NCBI GenBank assembly: GCA_025200525.1
Contig: CM045758.1
Coordinates: 63,982,598 to 64,046,597 of the forward strand
Direction: 5' to 3'
Length of the DNA: 64,000 nucleotides
Source: Camellia lanceoleosa
Taxonomy: Eukaryota; Streptophyta; Magnoliopsida; Ericales; Theaceae
Shown here: piece after piece, positions 46,040 to 57,985 of the stretch
Layout: each line of letters starts with the position of its first letter
Numbering within the stretch: the stretch's first letter is position 1
Position numbers and translations under genes: made by a program
Notes under the pieces: model-generated
The model's input: the letters and a program-made list of their open reading frames with translations, nothing else
Database searches by the model: none
What the model was told of the DNA's origin: nothing

Positions 46040-48858
46040 TGTAGACACCCCATTTTGACCAGCCCTAAGACTTGGGCATTTTAGTTTGACCACCCTCACC
46101 AAAAAAAAACTCAAATTGAAATTTTAAATTCCGAAACTCACCCATTTTGGTCAAATTAAAATGTTTTTATGTAAATTTATCATTTTGTATAATTTTATAT
46201 AATTTTGTGTGTTTGTACAAATTTTTAGGTGTGTTTATATGACATGTGATATTTGACAAAAAATAATAAAAACAAAAAAAAAGAAAAAGAAAAGAATAAA
46301 AGAATAAAAAAATAGAAAATAAAAAATGGGGCGGTGGCTTTATGGATGGTGGTGGAGGATGAATTGCAAAAGAGAGATATAAGAATGATGGAGGGAGTGC
46401 TCTAAAAAAAATAGAGTGGGTAGCATTTTGATGATAAAAAGAGGACACCCACTCACCAAGAAGAGACACACACGGCACAACAGCTGAGTGGAGGGAGGGA
46501 CATGCACCCACTGACACCCATGGAGAGATATACCAACCTCTCTCTCTCTCGGGTTTCTCTCTGAGGGGGCCACCATCACACCATACATTCACAACACAGA
46601 CCCACGGGAGAGACCCAGACTTCTCTCGGTGGTGTTCATATGAGTGATCATGAGTGATATTGTTTAGAGAGAAAATGGGTTGAGGAGGAGGAGAGAGTTC
46701 TTTTGATGTTTGGGTAGAAACGCACACATGGAGGGGGAGATACAACACTGAGCACCCACGGGAACTTCTCTCCCTCTCTTCTCTCTCAAAACCCACGAGG
46801 CTACACACATACACATCACAAACCATGCAGACAGACGCACGGTTTTGAAGGAGGGGGATACGGAGGAGAGTCCATACACACTGCCATACACCCATCACCT
46901 ACACACTCTAACCCATCACACCCAGCACCCCATATACAGCAGCAACACACTCATCGGCATCTCCCTCTCTCTTCACCATGCGCCACCTCCATCTTCATGC
47001 ACAACACCACCACCTTCATCTTCATGCACCATCTTCACCAACCCTGCACTCACCTTACCACCCCACTTGACTCTCCTCTCTCTCTAAAAAAACAACCCAT
47101 GACATGCATATTGATAGACACCCAGCGGCACCTCACCGAGAGACCCGGCACACACTCACTCAGATACACCCATGCACACACCCACGGCATCAACCTCTCT
47201 CTCTCTCTCTCTCTCTCTCTCGGCTTAGAGAGAGAAAAGGTGGTAGGTGGGATGAGTGTTTCTTTGGCAGGCCCAGATGGTCGTGTTTTTGGGGGAGCAC
47301 TTGCTGGTCTATTAGTTGCTGCTGGCCCAGTTCAGGATGTTTCAATGAATGTCATATCATTTTCTCAACAAGGATCTAGAGCGATATGCATTCTTTCAGC
47401 TAATGGAGCAATTTCAAATGTCACCCTTCACCAAGTTAATTCTTCCGGTAGTACTTTGACATATGAGGGTCGTTTTGAGATACTTTCCTTGACTGGAACA
47501 TTTGTGATTACTGATAGTGGAGGAACAAAAAGCAGATCTGGTGGGATTCATGGTTACAATATAGATATTTTAAGAAATGGGCCCATGGTTACATATGGAC
47601 TATTTGTGTGTTTCTGGGTGTGTCTTAAGCCCACATTTTGTTTTAGTTTCATGGGCTGGATTGGAGATCTTTGCTAAATGACCAGGGGTTTAAAATGTTG
47701 GGCCCAATTTTTAGCGGAGAAAAGGAGTGGAATGCGCCAATGGGTTACTGAGTTGATATTCTTTCTTTTATTTTTATTTTGAGTGTTTGTGAGAATTTAT
47801 TTTATTTTATTATTTCTCTCCTCCCTCCCTTATTCGGATCTGTAATAATTCAAGTATTGTAATAATTCCCCCACCCCGCTTCTTTCTATCCCATTCTTTT
47901 ATCGCTTTCCCTAACTGTGTGTATGTATATATCTGACATGCCATGCATATCCATGCTTTACATTTATGTCTCATGCATTAAGATTCGGCTATATTTACAT
48001 GTGTGGATTTAATCAATTCTTCTGTGATTCTATGCGCTACCCCATGTTTTTGAGATGATTCACATGCCATATTTTAGAAGCCGAATCTTTAGTGCATCTC
48101 ATGAGTGAATTGCATTAGGATTTTGTATATAAGATCATGCATATTTTACTAACTTTGTTTTGTAGCTGTTCGAGGGTTGTCGGTAAATCTGTGAGTTTTT
48201 ATGCTTTAGCATCTCATTTATGTGTGATTTTCTTATTATGTTTAGCATCCTACCATGTGGCTATTTGCTTAAGTGATAAACTGTTTGAATGCCTGTGGAT
48301 GAAGGCTTGTTGTTTGAATTGGAATAATTCAATAAATGTACGTCTTAAGCCCACTTTGTCAAGTGGCAAATTCAAACCTTTTTTCGGAAAACAAACATGA
48401 AGTTGAATTGTTCCAATTTGAGCAAACTAGTCTATACTTGTATGCTTCACATAGTAAATTTTAGGATTTACTAAAATAATCAGAACATGAACATATAAAG
48501 AAAATAAAAGTCATATCATGGTTTAGTAGAGGCCGATCTTTTGATCGGGTGGCGAAGTGCTCATTATTGACCTTCCTCTCATACCTAAGGTTCCGAGCCA
48601 AGCATCCTTGGTTCTGACGACAAGGCCTTTGGCACCGAGTCATGGGTTTCCTAATTTCCCAAAATATTAGGTGGCGACTCTGAGATCTGATGACGCAGTC
48701 CATTTTTGACAAAATTGCAATAAAATGGATTTTCAATAAAAGTTGCCAAATCTGGACTCTCATCTATGTTTCACATTGCACTCGTGAAACTTGAGATCAA
48801 AGAGATCTCGGGAGTCCGAACTGTTTAACACGTGCGGGTACCCCCCGGGCATGTTACA
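46040..48858 (+). repeat. 3' LTR of element D
   Basis: It is 18 bp shorter than the 5' copy because of the (TC)n run. Otherwise it is nearly identical up to about 48540. A 170-bp patch (48545-48710) differs at many positions from 40370-40540 and here matches element C better. Confidence 0.92.
47246..47547 (+). pseudogene. Captured permuted AHL PPC domain, 3' LTR of D
   Basis: This copy has the same length (302 bp) and order as 39061-39362, with ggtgggat at both ends (47246-47253, 47540-47547). One visible coding change makes DVSMK into DVSMN. It shows that the capture was present in the element before this insertion. Confidence 0.88.
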
Positions 48859-49532
48859 CACACTTATATACACTGACTGGTATGAATACACACTTATATA
48901 CACTGAATAGTTGACTCGAGCGGCGGAGGAGACAGAATCTCTAACTCGACTATGCCCCTAGTTCATTGCCTTGACCCCTTTTTTTTGTCTCTTGATTTTT
49001 TGTAAACATGTTTTGATCAACATGAGAGTTAGATTAGCATACTTATTCCATTTTCTGTTTCAAATCATGTAAGCTAAACTGTGAGTACTGAAAATTTTCC
49101 CTTTTCAAATCCAAAGAATGGTCCAAGTTTTGCAAAAATGGAACAATTTTTGAGAAAAAATTAGTCAGCTTCATTCAAATTAATCAAAACCTATTTTTGC
49201 AAATGGCCACTACTCAACTAACATGGAATCAACCATTGGGGTGCATAGTCCCAAACCAAATAATCAAAGGTGATACCTGAACCAAGCTAACCGAACCAAG
49301 CCAATTCGAACCAAATAAAGTCGAGCAAAACTGGACCGGACCAAACCGAACAGCCAAACCGAATCGAACCAAATTGAACCAAGTTAAATCGAACCAATTG
49401 AACTGAGCAGAACGAAGATACACCAATCAATCACGGATAGGACAACCAAGTCGACTAAAGATACACCAATCAAGCATGGACGAGATGAATGAGTTGAAAA
49501 ATTATTAGGGCCGAACTTCAAGATGAAGCTAC
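48859..49532 (-). repeat. Element B: array remnant, AT-rich spacer and GGTTCGG array
   Basis: 48859-48915 completes the GTCAGTGTAT-type array cut by D. 49265-49410 is the inverted ggttcgg array, seen as gaaccgaacc-type words. No gene is present. Confidence 0.75.
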
Positions 49533-49568
49533 CTACGTATCCCAAAGATAGGAATCAGGCCATCGTAG
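49533..49568 (-). other. Conserved hairpin element, copy B1
   Basis: On the plus strand CTACG (49533-49537) and CGTAG (49564-49568) flank the inner ccc/gg words. This is the post-integrase copy of element B. Confidence 0.65.
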
Positions 49569-50705
49569 TTTCGGTTAAGGTTCACTCGGGTATTGACACT
49601 CTTCTTTTGTGCTCTAACTTTTGCCAAAGCCGCCCTTTCGGGTTTTCAACCTTGCGAGCTTTTGATTTTTTTTGATTTTTTCTATATATATATATTTTCA
49701 TTTTGTTTATTTCATTTTTTTTCTTTTGAGTTTCTATTTTTTTGTTTTTCTGCTCTAACTTTTGCCTAGGTTGCCCTTCCGGGTTTTCAGCCTAGCAAGC
49801 CTCTCAAGGGTTACTTTCAGTTTAACTTGTCCATGTTGATTGGGTGTGAAATCTCTAGGCCATCTATAAGAACAACTGCTACACTTGACCAGTAGATATG
49901 GTGATGTAGGGACTAGACCGAATTGGGTCCGAATTTGCCCCTAGTGTTGCCCCTAGTGTAGTGGATAAGAACTCGACTGTCCTTCAATAATAAAATTCAT
50001 TCTCTCAAATTCTGGGTTTTGCCTTTCTGGGTGGTCTTCATTGGGAAATGATTCAGTTTTAACTCTTTGATCACATCCAACCTTTTGCCCCTAGTTCAAG
50101 GACTGCTTCAAATCTTAATCACATCCGACCTTCTTGCACCTAGTTCAAGGGTTGTTTCCAATCTGAATCACATGCCCTACATAGTTTTGGCTAAGGTTCA
50201 CCCGGGTATTGACACTCTCCTTTTACGCTCTAACTTTTGCCAAAGCCGCCCTTTCGGGTTTTCAACCTTGCGAGCTTTTCATTTTTCTTTTTATTTTTCC
50301 TTTTTTTTTTCTTTTTTTTTTGTGCTCTAATTTTTGCTTGGGTCGCCCTTCCGGGTTTTCAACCCAGCGAGCCTCTCAAGGGTGGTACCTTATTGCCCCT
50401 AGCTCGAGGGCTGCCTCTATTTCAGCTATGCAAGCCTCATACTTTTGCCCCTAGTTCAAGGGCTGTTTCAAATCGAAATCACATTCTCTGCCATGAGTTC
50501 AAGGGTTGTTTCCAATCTGGATCACATTATTGCCCCTAGTTCAAGGGCTATTTCCAATCTAAATCATATTCGACCTTATTGCCCCTAGTTGAAAGGCTGC
50601 CTCCATTTGAATCACATCATGGCCCCTTGTTCAAAGGCTATTTTCAATTTGGCTACGCCAGCCTTACACTTTGATTGATCATGAAATACTTCAAATCACG
50701 GTTTG
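49569..50705 (-). repeat. Integrase-tail block and aRNH minisatellite of element B
   Basis: Read on the minus strand the order equals that of C and D. The aRNH-derived units (plus-strand word ttgcccctagttcaagggct, 50060-50700) come first. The gctcgcaaggttgaaaaccc block appears twice (about 50170-50390 and 49570-49805), with the integrase-tail remnant between them (about 49820-49965). Confidence 0.8.
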
Positions 50706-51335
50706 AAAGCTAAGGAGCTAAGAAGGTCGGACCTCGAGTCAAGAGGAATCCTATGTTGTATAATCAATTCCAGGCAAGTCTTCATAGAACCATGCAAAAA
50801 TAGTTTTTTGAAATCTTTTCACAAAGTGACTAATCACTCGTATTCTTACGATGACAAGATAGAACCAATTTGGACCAAGCACATTAACAGAAATGATTCT
50901 ATTCATCAAAGGCTTAGCACACCTCTCTCTCTCTCAGTTGATCAAACTTTGAAAATCTTGAGGAAATTCTTCCTCTTTGTTTTTATTAGAGTTTTGGAAA
51001 AATTTTTGAAAAACTTTGGTCAATGTAATGAATTAAAGGCACAAAGAAGTAGACAGAGTTTATGGCACTTTTATTGAAGGCACAGAGAAGTAGGCAGAAT
51101 CTACGACTCCGTGATGACAACAGACTCAAAAGAAAACGACAAAGAAGACCTAGACATGATAGAAACGTCTAAGTTAGCACTCCTGAAATCAACAGACTCT
51201 GACTTACTAAAATGACTCAACACTCAGTTCATAAAATACAACAAAAAGCATTTCCAATTTGCTCAATACGTGCCATCTACCATGTTTAGAGTAAAATGCG
51301 TGCCATCAGTAGGTGGTTCACCTCTAATCACAGGA
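50706..51335 (-). pseudogene. Pre-RT coding scrap of element B
   Basis: The inverted equivalent of 24451-24960 in C: the FAW-like AWF/EDMPGID region (about 50760-50810), the acidic EEE-type segment and the serine-rich stretch at 51110-51200. It is interrupted by stops and frame changes, and RT itself is deleted. Confidence 0.7.
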
Positions 51336-54028
51336 CTAGCTATCCCCCAAGTTCATTGACCCAGTGTTGTTAGACTTTGTAGAACCTGGTGGAGTGATGA
51401 TCTTGTTGTCAATCAGGTCTTGAATTTTATGGCGAAGGTAAAAACAACGATCAGTGTCATGGCCAAGTTGCTGATGGAAGTCACAATACTTGGTAGCATC
51501 ATACTTAGCTGGAAGGCGATCAGGGAGGGGTCGATAATCAAGGGGTTTGAGATGGCCTTTTCCTATGAGGATTTGGAGAGCTTTACACAAGGTCATGTAA
51601 AGGGGATTGAAGATGCGGTTACCAGTCCTGGAAGTATTGTGAAGAATTGGCGGTGTGTTGGGTTTGATAATCTCTTACGAGTGTAGGACTGGAGCTAGAA
51701 GGGGTGTTTCTGGTACAACATCCTTTTTTATGGCTTACCCCTTGGATCAAAATGCTCCCAACTTGAGCGACAAAAGTGTCATCCACAGTCTTTGTAACAA
51801 CTGCAAGCACTTGCTGTTTTTCAACCCTTTGACTTTTAAAGCCTTAATAGCCCATTGGAGATGTGCATAAGGATCAATACTTACCCTAGCTTCATTTTTG
51901 CCACTTGCTTCAGTTTTGCCAGGGGATTGGGTAGTTGTATCGGAGTGAGGTCCACTTATTGTTAACATGTCATCACCCGGACTTAAGATACCGTCGGGTT
52001 TGCCCTTTCCAATTGTAGCTCGCCCCAAGATTGAGGAGCTTTTTGACGTGAAATTTCTGGCACATGATGTGGTCGATGACGGAGCCAAGATCCCAAAGGC
52101 TAAATTTGCCACAGTGCTCTGAAGATCTTCAATCATGCTCAACAACTTAGAATTAGTGGGTTTGACTATTAGTGCCTGCGAGGTATTTGAACCAACTTGG
52201 TCCGAGTGAACTGGTTGGGCTGGGCTTTTTGGAGTGGGTTGGACTGGAATTAGACTATTAGGGAGTTCAAGTTTTGGGAGTTGAGACGATTGGGGTTCAG
52301 GTGCATCCATCATACACAAGTCCATGTTTTCTGGAATGAGCACCTCAGGCTTGGGTAAATGGATGGGTGTGATATAGATACTGGGGTTAAAGGTGGATGA
52401 AAGTGTATGGATGAGGTTAAGATGAGGAGGTGGTGGAATTCTGTCATGGGGCGGCAACGGGTTGGTAGTGACGTTGGGTTTTGGTGGTTGTGGGGGAGCT
52501 ATGACTTTATTGTCTATGAGATTTTGGATCTCCGGTCTGTGTCATGTCCGGGTTGTTGGTGAAAAGCACAGTGTTTGGTAGGGTCATGTTTGGCTGGGAG
52601 AGGTTCGGGAAGAGGTCGGGGGTCCAAAGGCTTCAAATACCCTCTTTTTGTCAAGATATTCATTGCCTTGGAAAGTGTCATATAGAGAGGGGTGAATGTT
52701 CTGCTTGGGGCTTGGGTTGTGTTCGTTGTTTGTGGGTTGGCATTGGCAAATGGGTTAGCTATTTTGGTGGTGGTGATGGTAGTGACCGAATTAACCTCAG
52801 AAGGTCTCACGACTGTACTACTATTAGTAGCATTGGGACTGCGACCAAAAGGCTTCCGAATAGGTTCCTTGTTGTTCATGATGACTCCCTGTTTGATGGC
52901 ATCCTCTATTTGGACCCCTATCTCCTTTAAGTCATTAAAACTGAAGAGCGGGAGGAATATCATTTTTTGTAACATCTTTCCATGCAGATTTCTGACTATC
53001 ATACGGATTTGCTCTTTTTCAGGTGGTCTGTTGGTCATCATTGTTGCTTTTGCCCTCTATCTGGTGATAAAGGCCACGGAACTTTCATTGGGCTCTTGAC
53101 GAGTAGTCTCCAATTCCTGAGTAGTCACTTCAATCTGGGTGTTATAAGCATACTGGGTGATAAAGGCCCCGGCCAACTCTTCCCAACATTGTTTTATCGA
53201 GTCTTCTAACTTGGCATACCAGATGGCAGCCACTCCTGACAAAGTTCGCCCGAATAAAGAGAGTTTTTGCGGACGAGTCAAACCCATAGGCTTTAAGACA
53301 TTAGAAAATAGGCGAATATGCACCATTGGGTCGCCAGAGCCATCAAACCTATCAATGTGTGGCATTTTGAACCATTCTGGCAATTTCACAGCTGTCTCAG
53401 TGTACCCGTCTTCGATATCCGGGATTGAATTAACTCCTTGTGCCTGTTTGAAAAGTTTTTCCAACTTGGCCAGCTTCAACATAGTTGAGTCAAACTCAGG
53501 TGCTTTAGAGGGAAGGAGCCCTCCCACTGGTTGTGGAAGAGGAAATGATCCTCCTGAAGTTTGTACGGGAACCCTTAGGTCTTCTGATGAGTTAAGTTCG
53601 GGAAACTCGTTAGCTGGTGGAGGTGGAGGTGGAACTTGATGAGTCACCGGAGGTGGTTGAGTAATGAACGCCCCAGATGAGCGTTGCAGTTCAGCAAGAG
53701 TATTGCCTTGAGCGGCAAGAGTAGTGCCTTGGGCAGCAACTATAGTGGCAACGATATCCATGCTCCGTTAAAGAGCCAATAGTATGTCTACTATATTTTT
53801 TGGAATTTGAGCCATCACTAATTCTGGTGAGTTGAGTGGTAATGATCTAGCAGGTGAAGAAGGGGTATTCTGGACAGTTGATGAAGCTTTTGCTTTTCTT
53901 CCTGTAGCTGGTGGTAAAGAAACTAACACTGGCTGACCCTGAACCAAATCTGCACTTTTACAAAGTCTACCAACGCGAGTCCACAGAACTTGGGGGACAT
54001 CAGACCTTTCGGAAGCTATAATGCCCAA
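51336..54028 (-). pseudogene. gag: gag of element B with a duplicated zinc-knuckle module
   Basis: The frame starts at ATG 54028 (Pro/Ala-rich N-terminus), passes a stop at about 53768 into MDIVATIVAAQG, and continues into the gag core (GVNSIPDIEDGY, MPHIDRFDGSGDPMVHIRLF, LFGRTLSGVAAIWY). One stop at 53057-53059 looks like a Trp-to-stop change. A first knuckle module (MTLSKAMNILTKRG at 52681, CAFHQQPGHDTDR) is damaged by a small deletion near 52515. About 1.09 kb on, a second module (MTLCKALQILIGKG at 51596, CDFHQQLGHDTDRC) is intact and shares the frame of the 52457-51747 segment. Compared with gag of A, B is less damaged but has this duplication. Confidence 0.85.
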
Positions 54029-54693
54029 TTACCTTACTGAAACAAAACGGGACCCCCAATCAAAATTTTATTAGCATTCGAGCTCAACTGATTATTGCTA
54101 ACTCATGTTAAAAAACTGAACTCAACCCCACAAAATGACTGAACCACTCATCTGAATCTGAGAATTCCCACACATTGCATATAACACATAGCAGGAAAGA
54201 GAACAAACACCACTATGGGGGGCTAGAGTTACCCTGTCCTTACTTTGAAATGATCTAGGGTTTCATTATTCAAACAAGCGGCATCATATATCCTAGAAAT
54301 GGGAGAGCATCCTGTCCTAATTTTGAAAGGTACTATAGCTCATTATATGTACAAGGTCGGCTTTACTCTAGGGGTTAAAGTCAAGGTGACATTACCAAAG
54401 AGTCCTTTGGGTCATAACCAATGAAGATCTTAGGAACTCAGAAGAGTCAATATTAGCCTCTCTTCAAAGTCTGAGAACTTTCAGATCTCAAAAGATTATA
54501 ACACAAGGCCTCCAAAGTAAGGTAGAGATATGTGTAGTGTCATAAAAAGTATGCCTATGCTCCCACCAGTATCTGGGCAACATAGGAACTTTAAGTGCAC
54601 CAATGCATGCAATGCAATAAATATATAATTGAAAATAAAAGTCATATCATGGAGTTCGAGTCAAGGTTTCATAAATCAGGTAGTCGCCAGAAT
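54029..54693 (-). other. Leader of element B with primer-binding site (54672-54689)
   Basis: The minus-strand primer site reads TGGCGACTACCTGATTTA and lacks a few central bases, like that of C. The leader is non-coding and related to those of C and D. Confidence 0.75.
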
Positions 54694-57600
54694 CGTAACA
54701 TGCGGGGGTACCAGCATTAAACAGTTCGGACCCCCGAGATCTCTTTGATCTAGCCTCACGAGTGCAATGTGAAACATAGATGAGAGTCCAGATTTGGCAA
54801 CTTTCATTGAAAATCCATTTTATTACAATTTTGTCAAAAATGGACTGCCTCATCAGATCTCAGAGTCGCCACTTAATATTTATTTTGGGAAAATTAGGAA
54901 ACCCATGACTCGTGCCAAGGCCACTGTTCGTCGTAACCAAGGATGCTTGGCTCGGAACCTTAGGTATGAAGGGGGAAGGTCATTAATTGAGCACCCCCAC
55001 TCACCCGATCAGAAGATCGGCCTCTACTAAACCATGATATGAATTTTATTTTCTTTATATGTTCATGTTCTGATTATTTAATAAATCCTAAAATTTACTA
55101 TGTGAAACATACAAGTATAGACTATGTCACCCATTTTGGAACAGCTTGATTTCATATAGTTTTGAAAGAGTTTTGAAAATATACAACCCAAATAAATTGA
55201 GTTTACAAACATGAAAATCAACATCATTCCAAATTAAGCGACACAACCTCCATCCATTGGCATTCATACAGTTATATCACATAAGCAAATAGCCACATGG
55301 TAGGATGCTTGAACATAGTAAGAAAAACACGCACCAACGGGATGCTAAATCATAAAAACTTACATATTTACCGACGTCCCGCGAACAGCTACAAAACAAA
55401 GTTAGTAAAACATGCATGATCTTATATACAAAATCATAATGTAATTCACTCATGAGATGCAACTAAAAATTCGGCTTCTAATATATGACATGTGAATCAT
55501 CTCAAGAACATGAGGTAGCACACATAATCACATAAGAATTAATTAAATCCACAAATGCAAACTTAACCGAATCAAGATGCATGAAACATGGATGCAAAGC
55601 ATGAATATGATGAAAAATAAATATGATGTTTATGTACAAATAAAGAAAGCAAGTAAAAGAACGGGATAGAAAGAAGCGGGGTGGGGAATTATTACAACAT
55701 TTTAAAAAATAATTACAAACCAAATTAGAGAGGGATGAGGAGAATATTACAACAAAATAAAAACCTCACAATACACTCAAAATTAAAAAATAAATAAATA
55801 AAATAAAAACTTCATATTCTTTGGAACTGCCACCGGAAATTGCTCAACATTGGGAGATTACGCCATCTTGTCTGGAAGAAGCTAACCGACCAGCCAAATA
55901 GGCCGGCCGGCCAACTAGGCCAAGCAAAACCTGTCTTGTTGCGAAGCCAAGAAAAGACACAAACAAAAAATATGTAGGTGGCTCAACTAACCACTACCGG
56001 TTAGATTAAAAACATGAAAACAAATATAAAATAAAATAAAAAGTACAAACTTACAACATAAACCTAAAACAATAAAACAAATATAAGATAGAACATGCAA
56101 GATTACAACAAAACTAATATGAGACTAATACAAGACAAAAATAAATAAATACGAGGTAGAACATGCAAGATTATAACGAAATTAATTTGAGACTAATACA
56201 ATAAAAAATAATTATAAGGTAGAACATGCAAGATTACAATAAAACTAATATGAAATTAAAAAAAAAGTGCAAACTTACAAGATAAACCTAAAACAATAAA
56301 ACAAATATAAGATAGAACATGCAAGATTACAACAAAACTAACATGAGACCAATACAAGAAAAAAAAATAAATATGAGGTAGAACATGCAAGATTACAACA
56401 ACACTAATTTGAGACTAATACAAGAAAAAATAATTATAAGGTAGAACATGCAAGATTACAATAAAACTAATATGAAATTAAAACATGCGAATAAAAAATA
56501 AATAAATAATAAATAATTATGGGCTAAACAAATCACTTGGATTATAACAACACACTATAAAATAAGAAGTAAGAAAATAAATATTAGATATAAAATATGA
56601 GAAAATGAAAGACTAAAAATTCACATTCCAAAGAAAGATTGAACTTCTTCATTCCCAAACTCCCTCTTGATCACCCTCAAGTGTAGGAAGTGTGTTCTCA
56701 AATCCTCAATTTGAAATTATGGAGTTTATGGAGTTTATGGTGTGGAAAGTGGCTAACTCTCTAGTTTTTCACACTTTCAATCACTAGACACTCTTCCTTA
56801 TGATCAAGGCAATTGATCTTTGGCTATATTAGAATTTTTGAAGTGGTTTTGGTGTATGGAAATGAGAAATTTCAGTAGCTATGGAAGGTATGGGATGTAT
56901 ATGGAAGATAGGAATATTTTTGGCTCAAAAACTCAATTTTTCTCTCTTTTTTCACTCTTTTCTCACCCCTTTTTCTTCAATTTCGTGGTCTTTTTCTCTC
57001 TGACAATATGATTATTCTATATAGGCAATGAGGGAGAGTAAAGGTCAAAAAGAAGGTGGGAGACAAGGTGGAAGACAAGAATGTGATAGGAGGGCAAATT
57101 TTCAAGGTGGTTGCATGAGATACTCCTTTATGAATGCAAACAAAACCTCTTTTTGACAATGGGGGATGATTATGTATAATAATGGCTCAGAAAATAGGTA
57201 AATGGGTTGTCCCAACCGAACCAAAACCAAGAAAAAATGGGCTATTGTTGTTTTGGGCCGAGCCAACAAAATCTGCTTTTAAGTCCAACTTCAAATGGGC
57301 ATATCTCCCCCATATGGACTTGGTTTTAGGCGGTTCTTGGGTCCAAATTGAAGCCCCAGAAGTCTACTTTTAGTAAAGACTGTCTCGGGCTGGGTCAACA
57401 AAATCTGCTCTTAAGCCCAACTTCAAATGGGCATATCTCCCTTATTTGGACTTGGTTTGAGGTGGTTCTTGGGTCTAAATTTAAGCCCCAGAAGTCTACT
57501 TTTCAATAGTGGTGGCCTCACATTTAAATTCCAAGTGTACAAAGAAAAATGCCTAATTTAGTAAAGATTGCTCATTTCCTTCTTAATGATTTGATACTCA

Positions 57601-57980
57601 TCCTTTTCCTAAACCAGTTTTCTTTCATCCCCTCCTATTTCCTTCAACTCCAAACCTATAAGAAGATGTTTTTTTAAATATTTTTCAAAACGTTTCACCT
57701 CCCTTCCATTTATTTCCACTTTGTCCTTACTCGGTGCAATATTTTAATCGAAATGGGAGCCTCGGGACATTGTAGAAACATTTAAAAAAAAACATATTTT
57801 GAAAAGAGGATTTTAAGGTCTAAAATAGTTTGGCCAAAAAAATGTGTAAAGGTTGGGATTAAAGCTCAAATTCCATTTTTCTTGTTGAGGATTCTGTGAG
57901 AAACACATTCTAATTATCATCATCGGGTAATCAACAGAAAGCGCCCAAGTCTTAGGGCTGGTCAAAATGGGGTGTCTACA
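54694..57980 (-). repeat. 5' LTR of element B (right copy, 3.29 kb)
   Basis: It pairs with 16473-19922. It is shorter mainly because the acatgcaagattacaa tandem repeat (about 56089-56482) has fewer units and one block near 57180 is missing. The terminus next to the primer site is mutated (...catgttacg). Confidence 0.9.
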
Positions 57981-57985
57981 CAAGG
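57981..57985. other. Target-site duplication of element B, right copy (caagg)
   Basis: It matches taagg at 16468-16472 with one transition. The aRNH reading frame of A resumes directly here. Confidence 0.75.

Larger units (their letters stand above)
37842..48858 (+). mobile_element. Element D: highly deleted Tat-group retrotransposon
   Basis: The LTRs are 37842-40678 and 46040-48858, with target duplication cacac (37837-37841, 48859-48863). The uninterrupted target can be read from the homologous array of C (near 26890), which confirms the junctions. The internal region runs straight from leader (about 41141) into the aRNH remnant, so gag and pol are gone. The LTRs are almost identical over their first 2.4 kb by eye, making D one of the youngest insertions here. 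Confidence 0.92.
16473..57980 (-). mobile_element. Element B: Tat-group retrotransposon inserted in A, itself hosting C and D
   Basis: The 5' LTR is at 54694-57980 and the 3' LTR at 16473-19922. The polypurine tract (agaggggcaac) at 19923-19933 and the primer site at 54672-54689 fix the minus orientation. The internal region, read right to left, holds a leader, gag, a pre-RT scrap, the aRNH minisatellite and the integrase tail. Arrays, an antisense ORF and more arrays then lead to the polypurine tract. RT, RNase H and most of integrase are missing, so B depends on other elements for movement. Confidence 0.9.
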
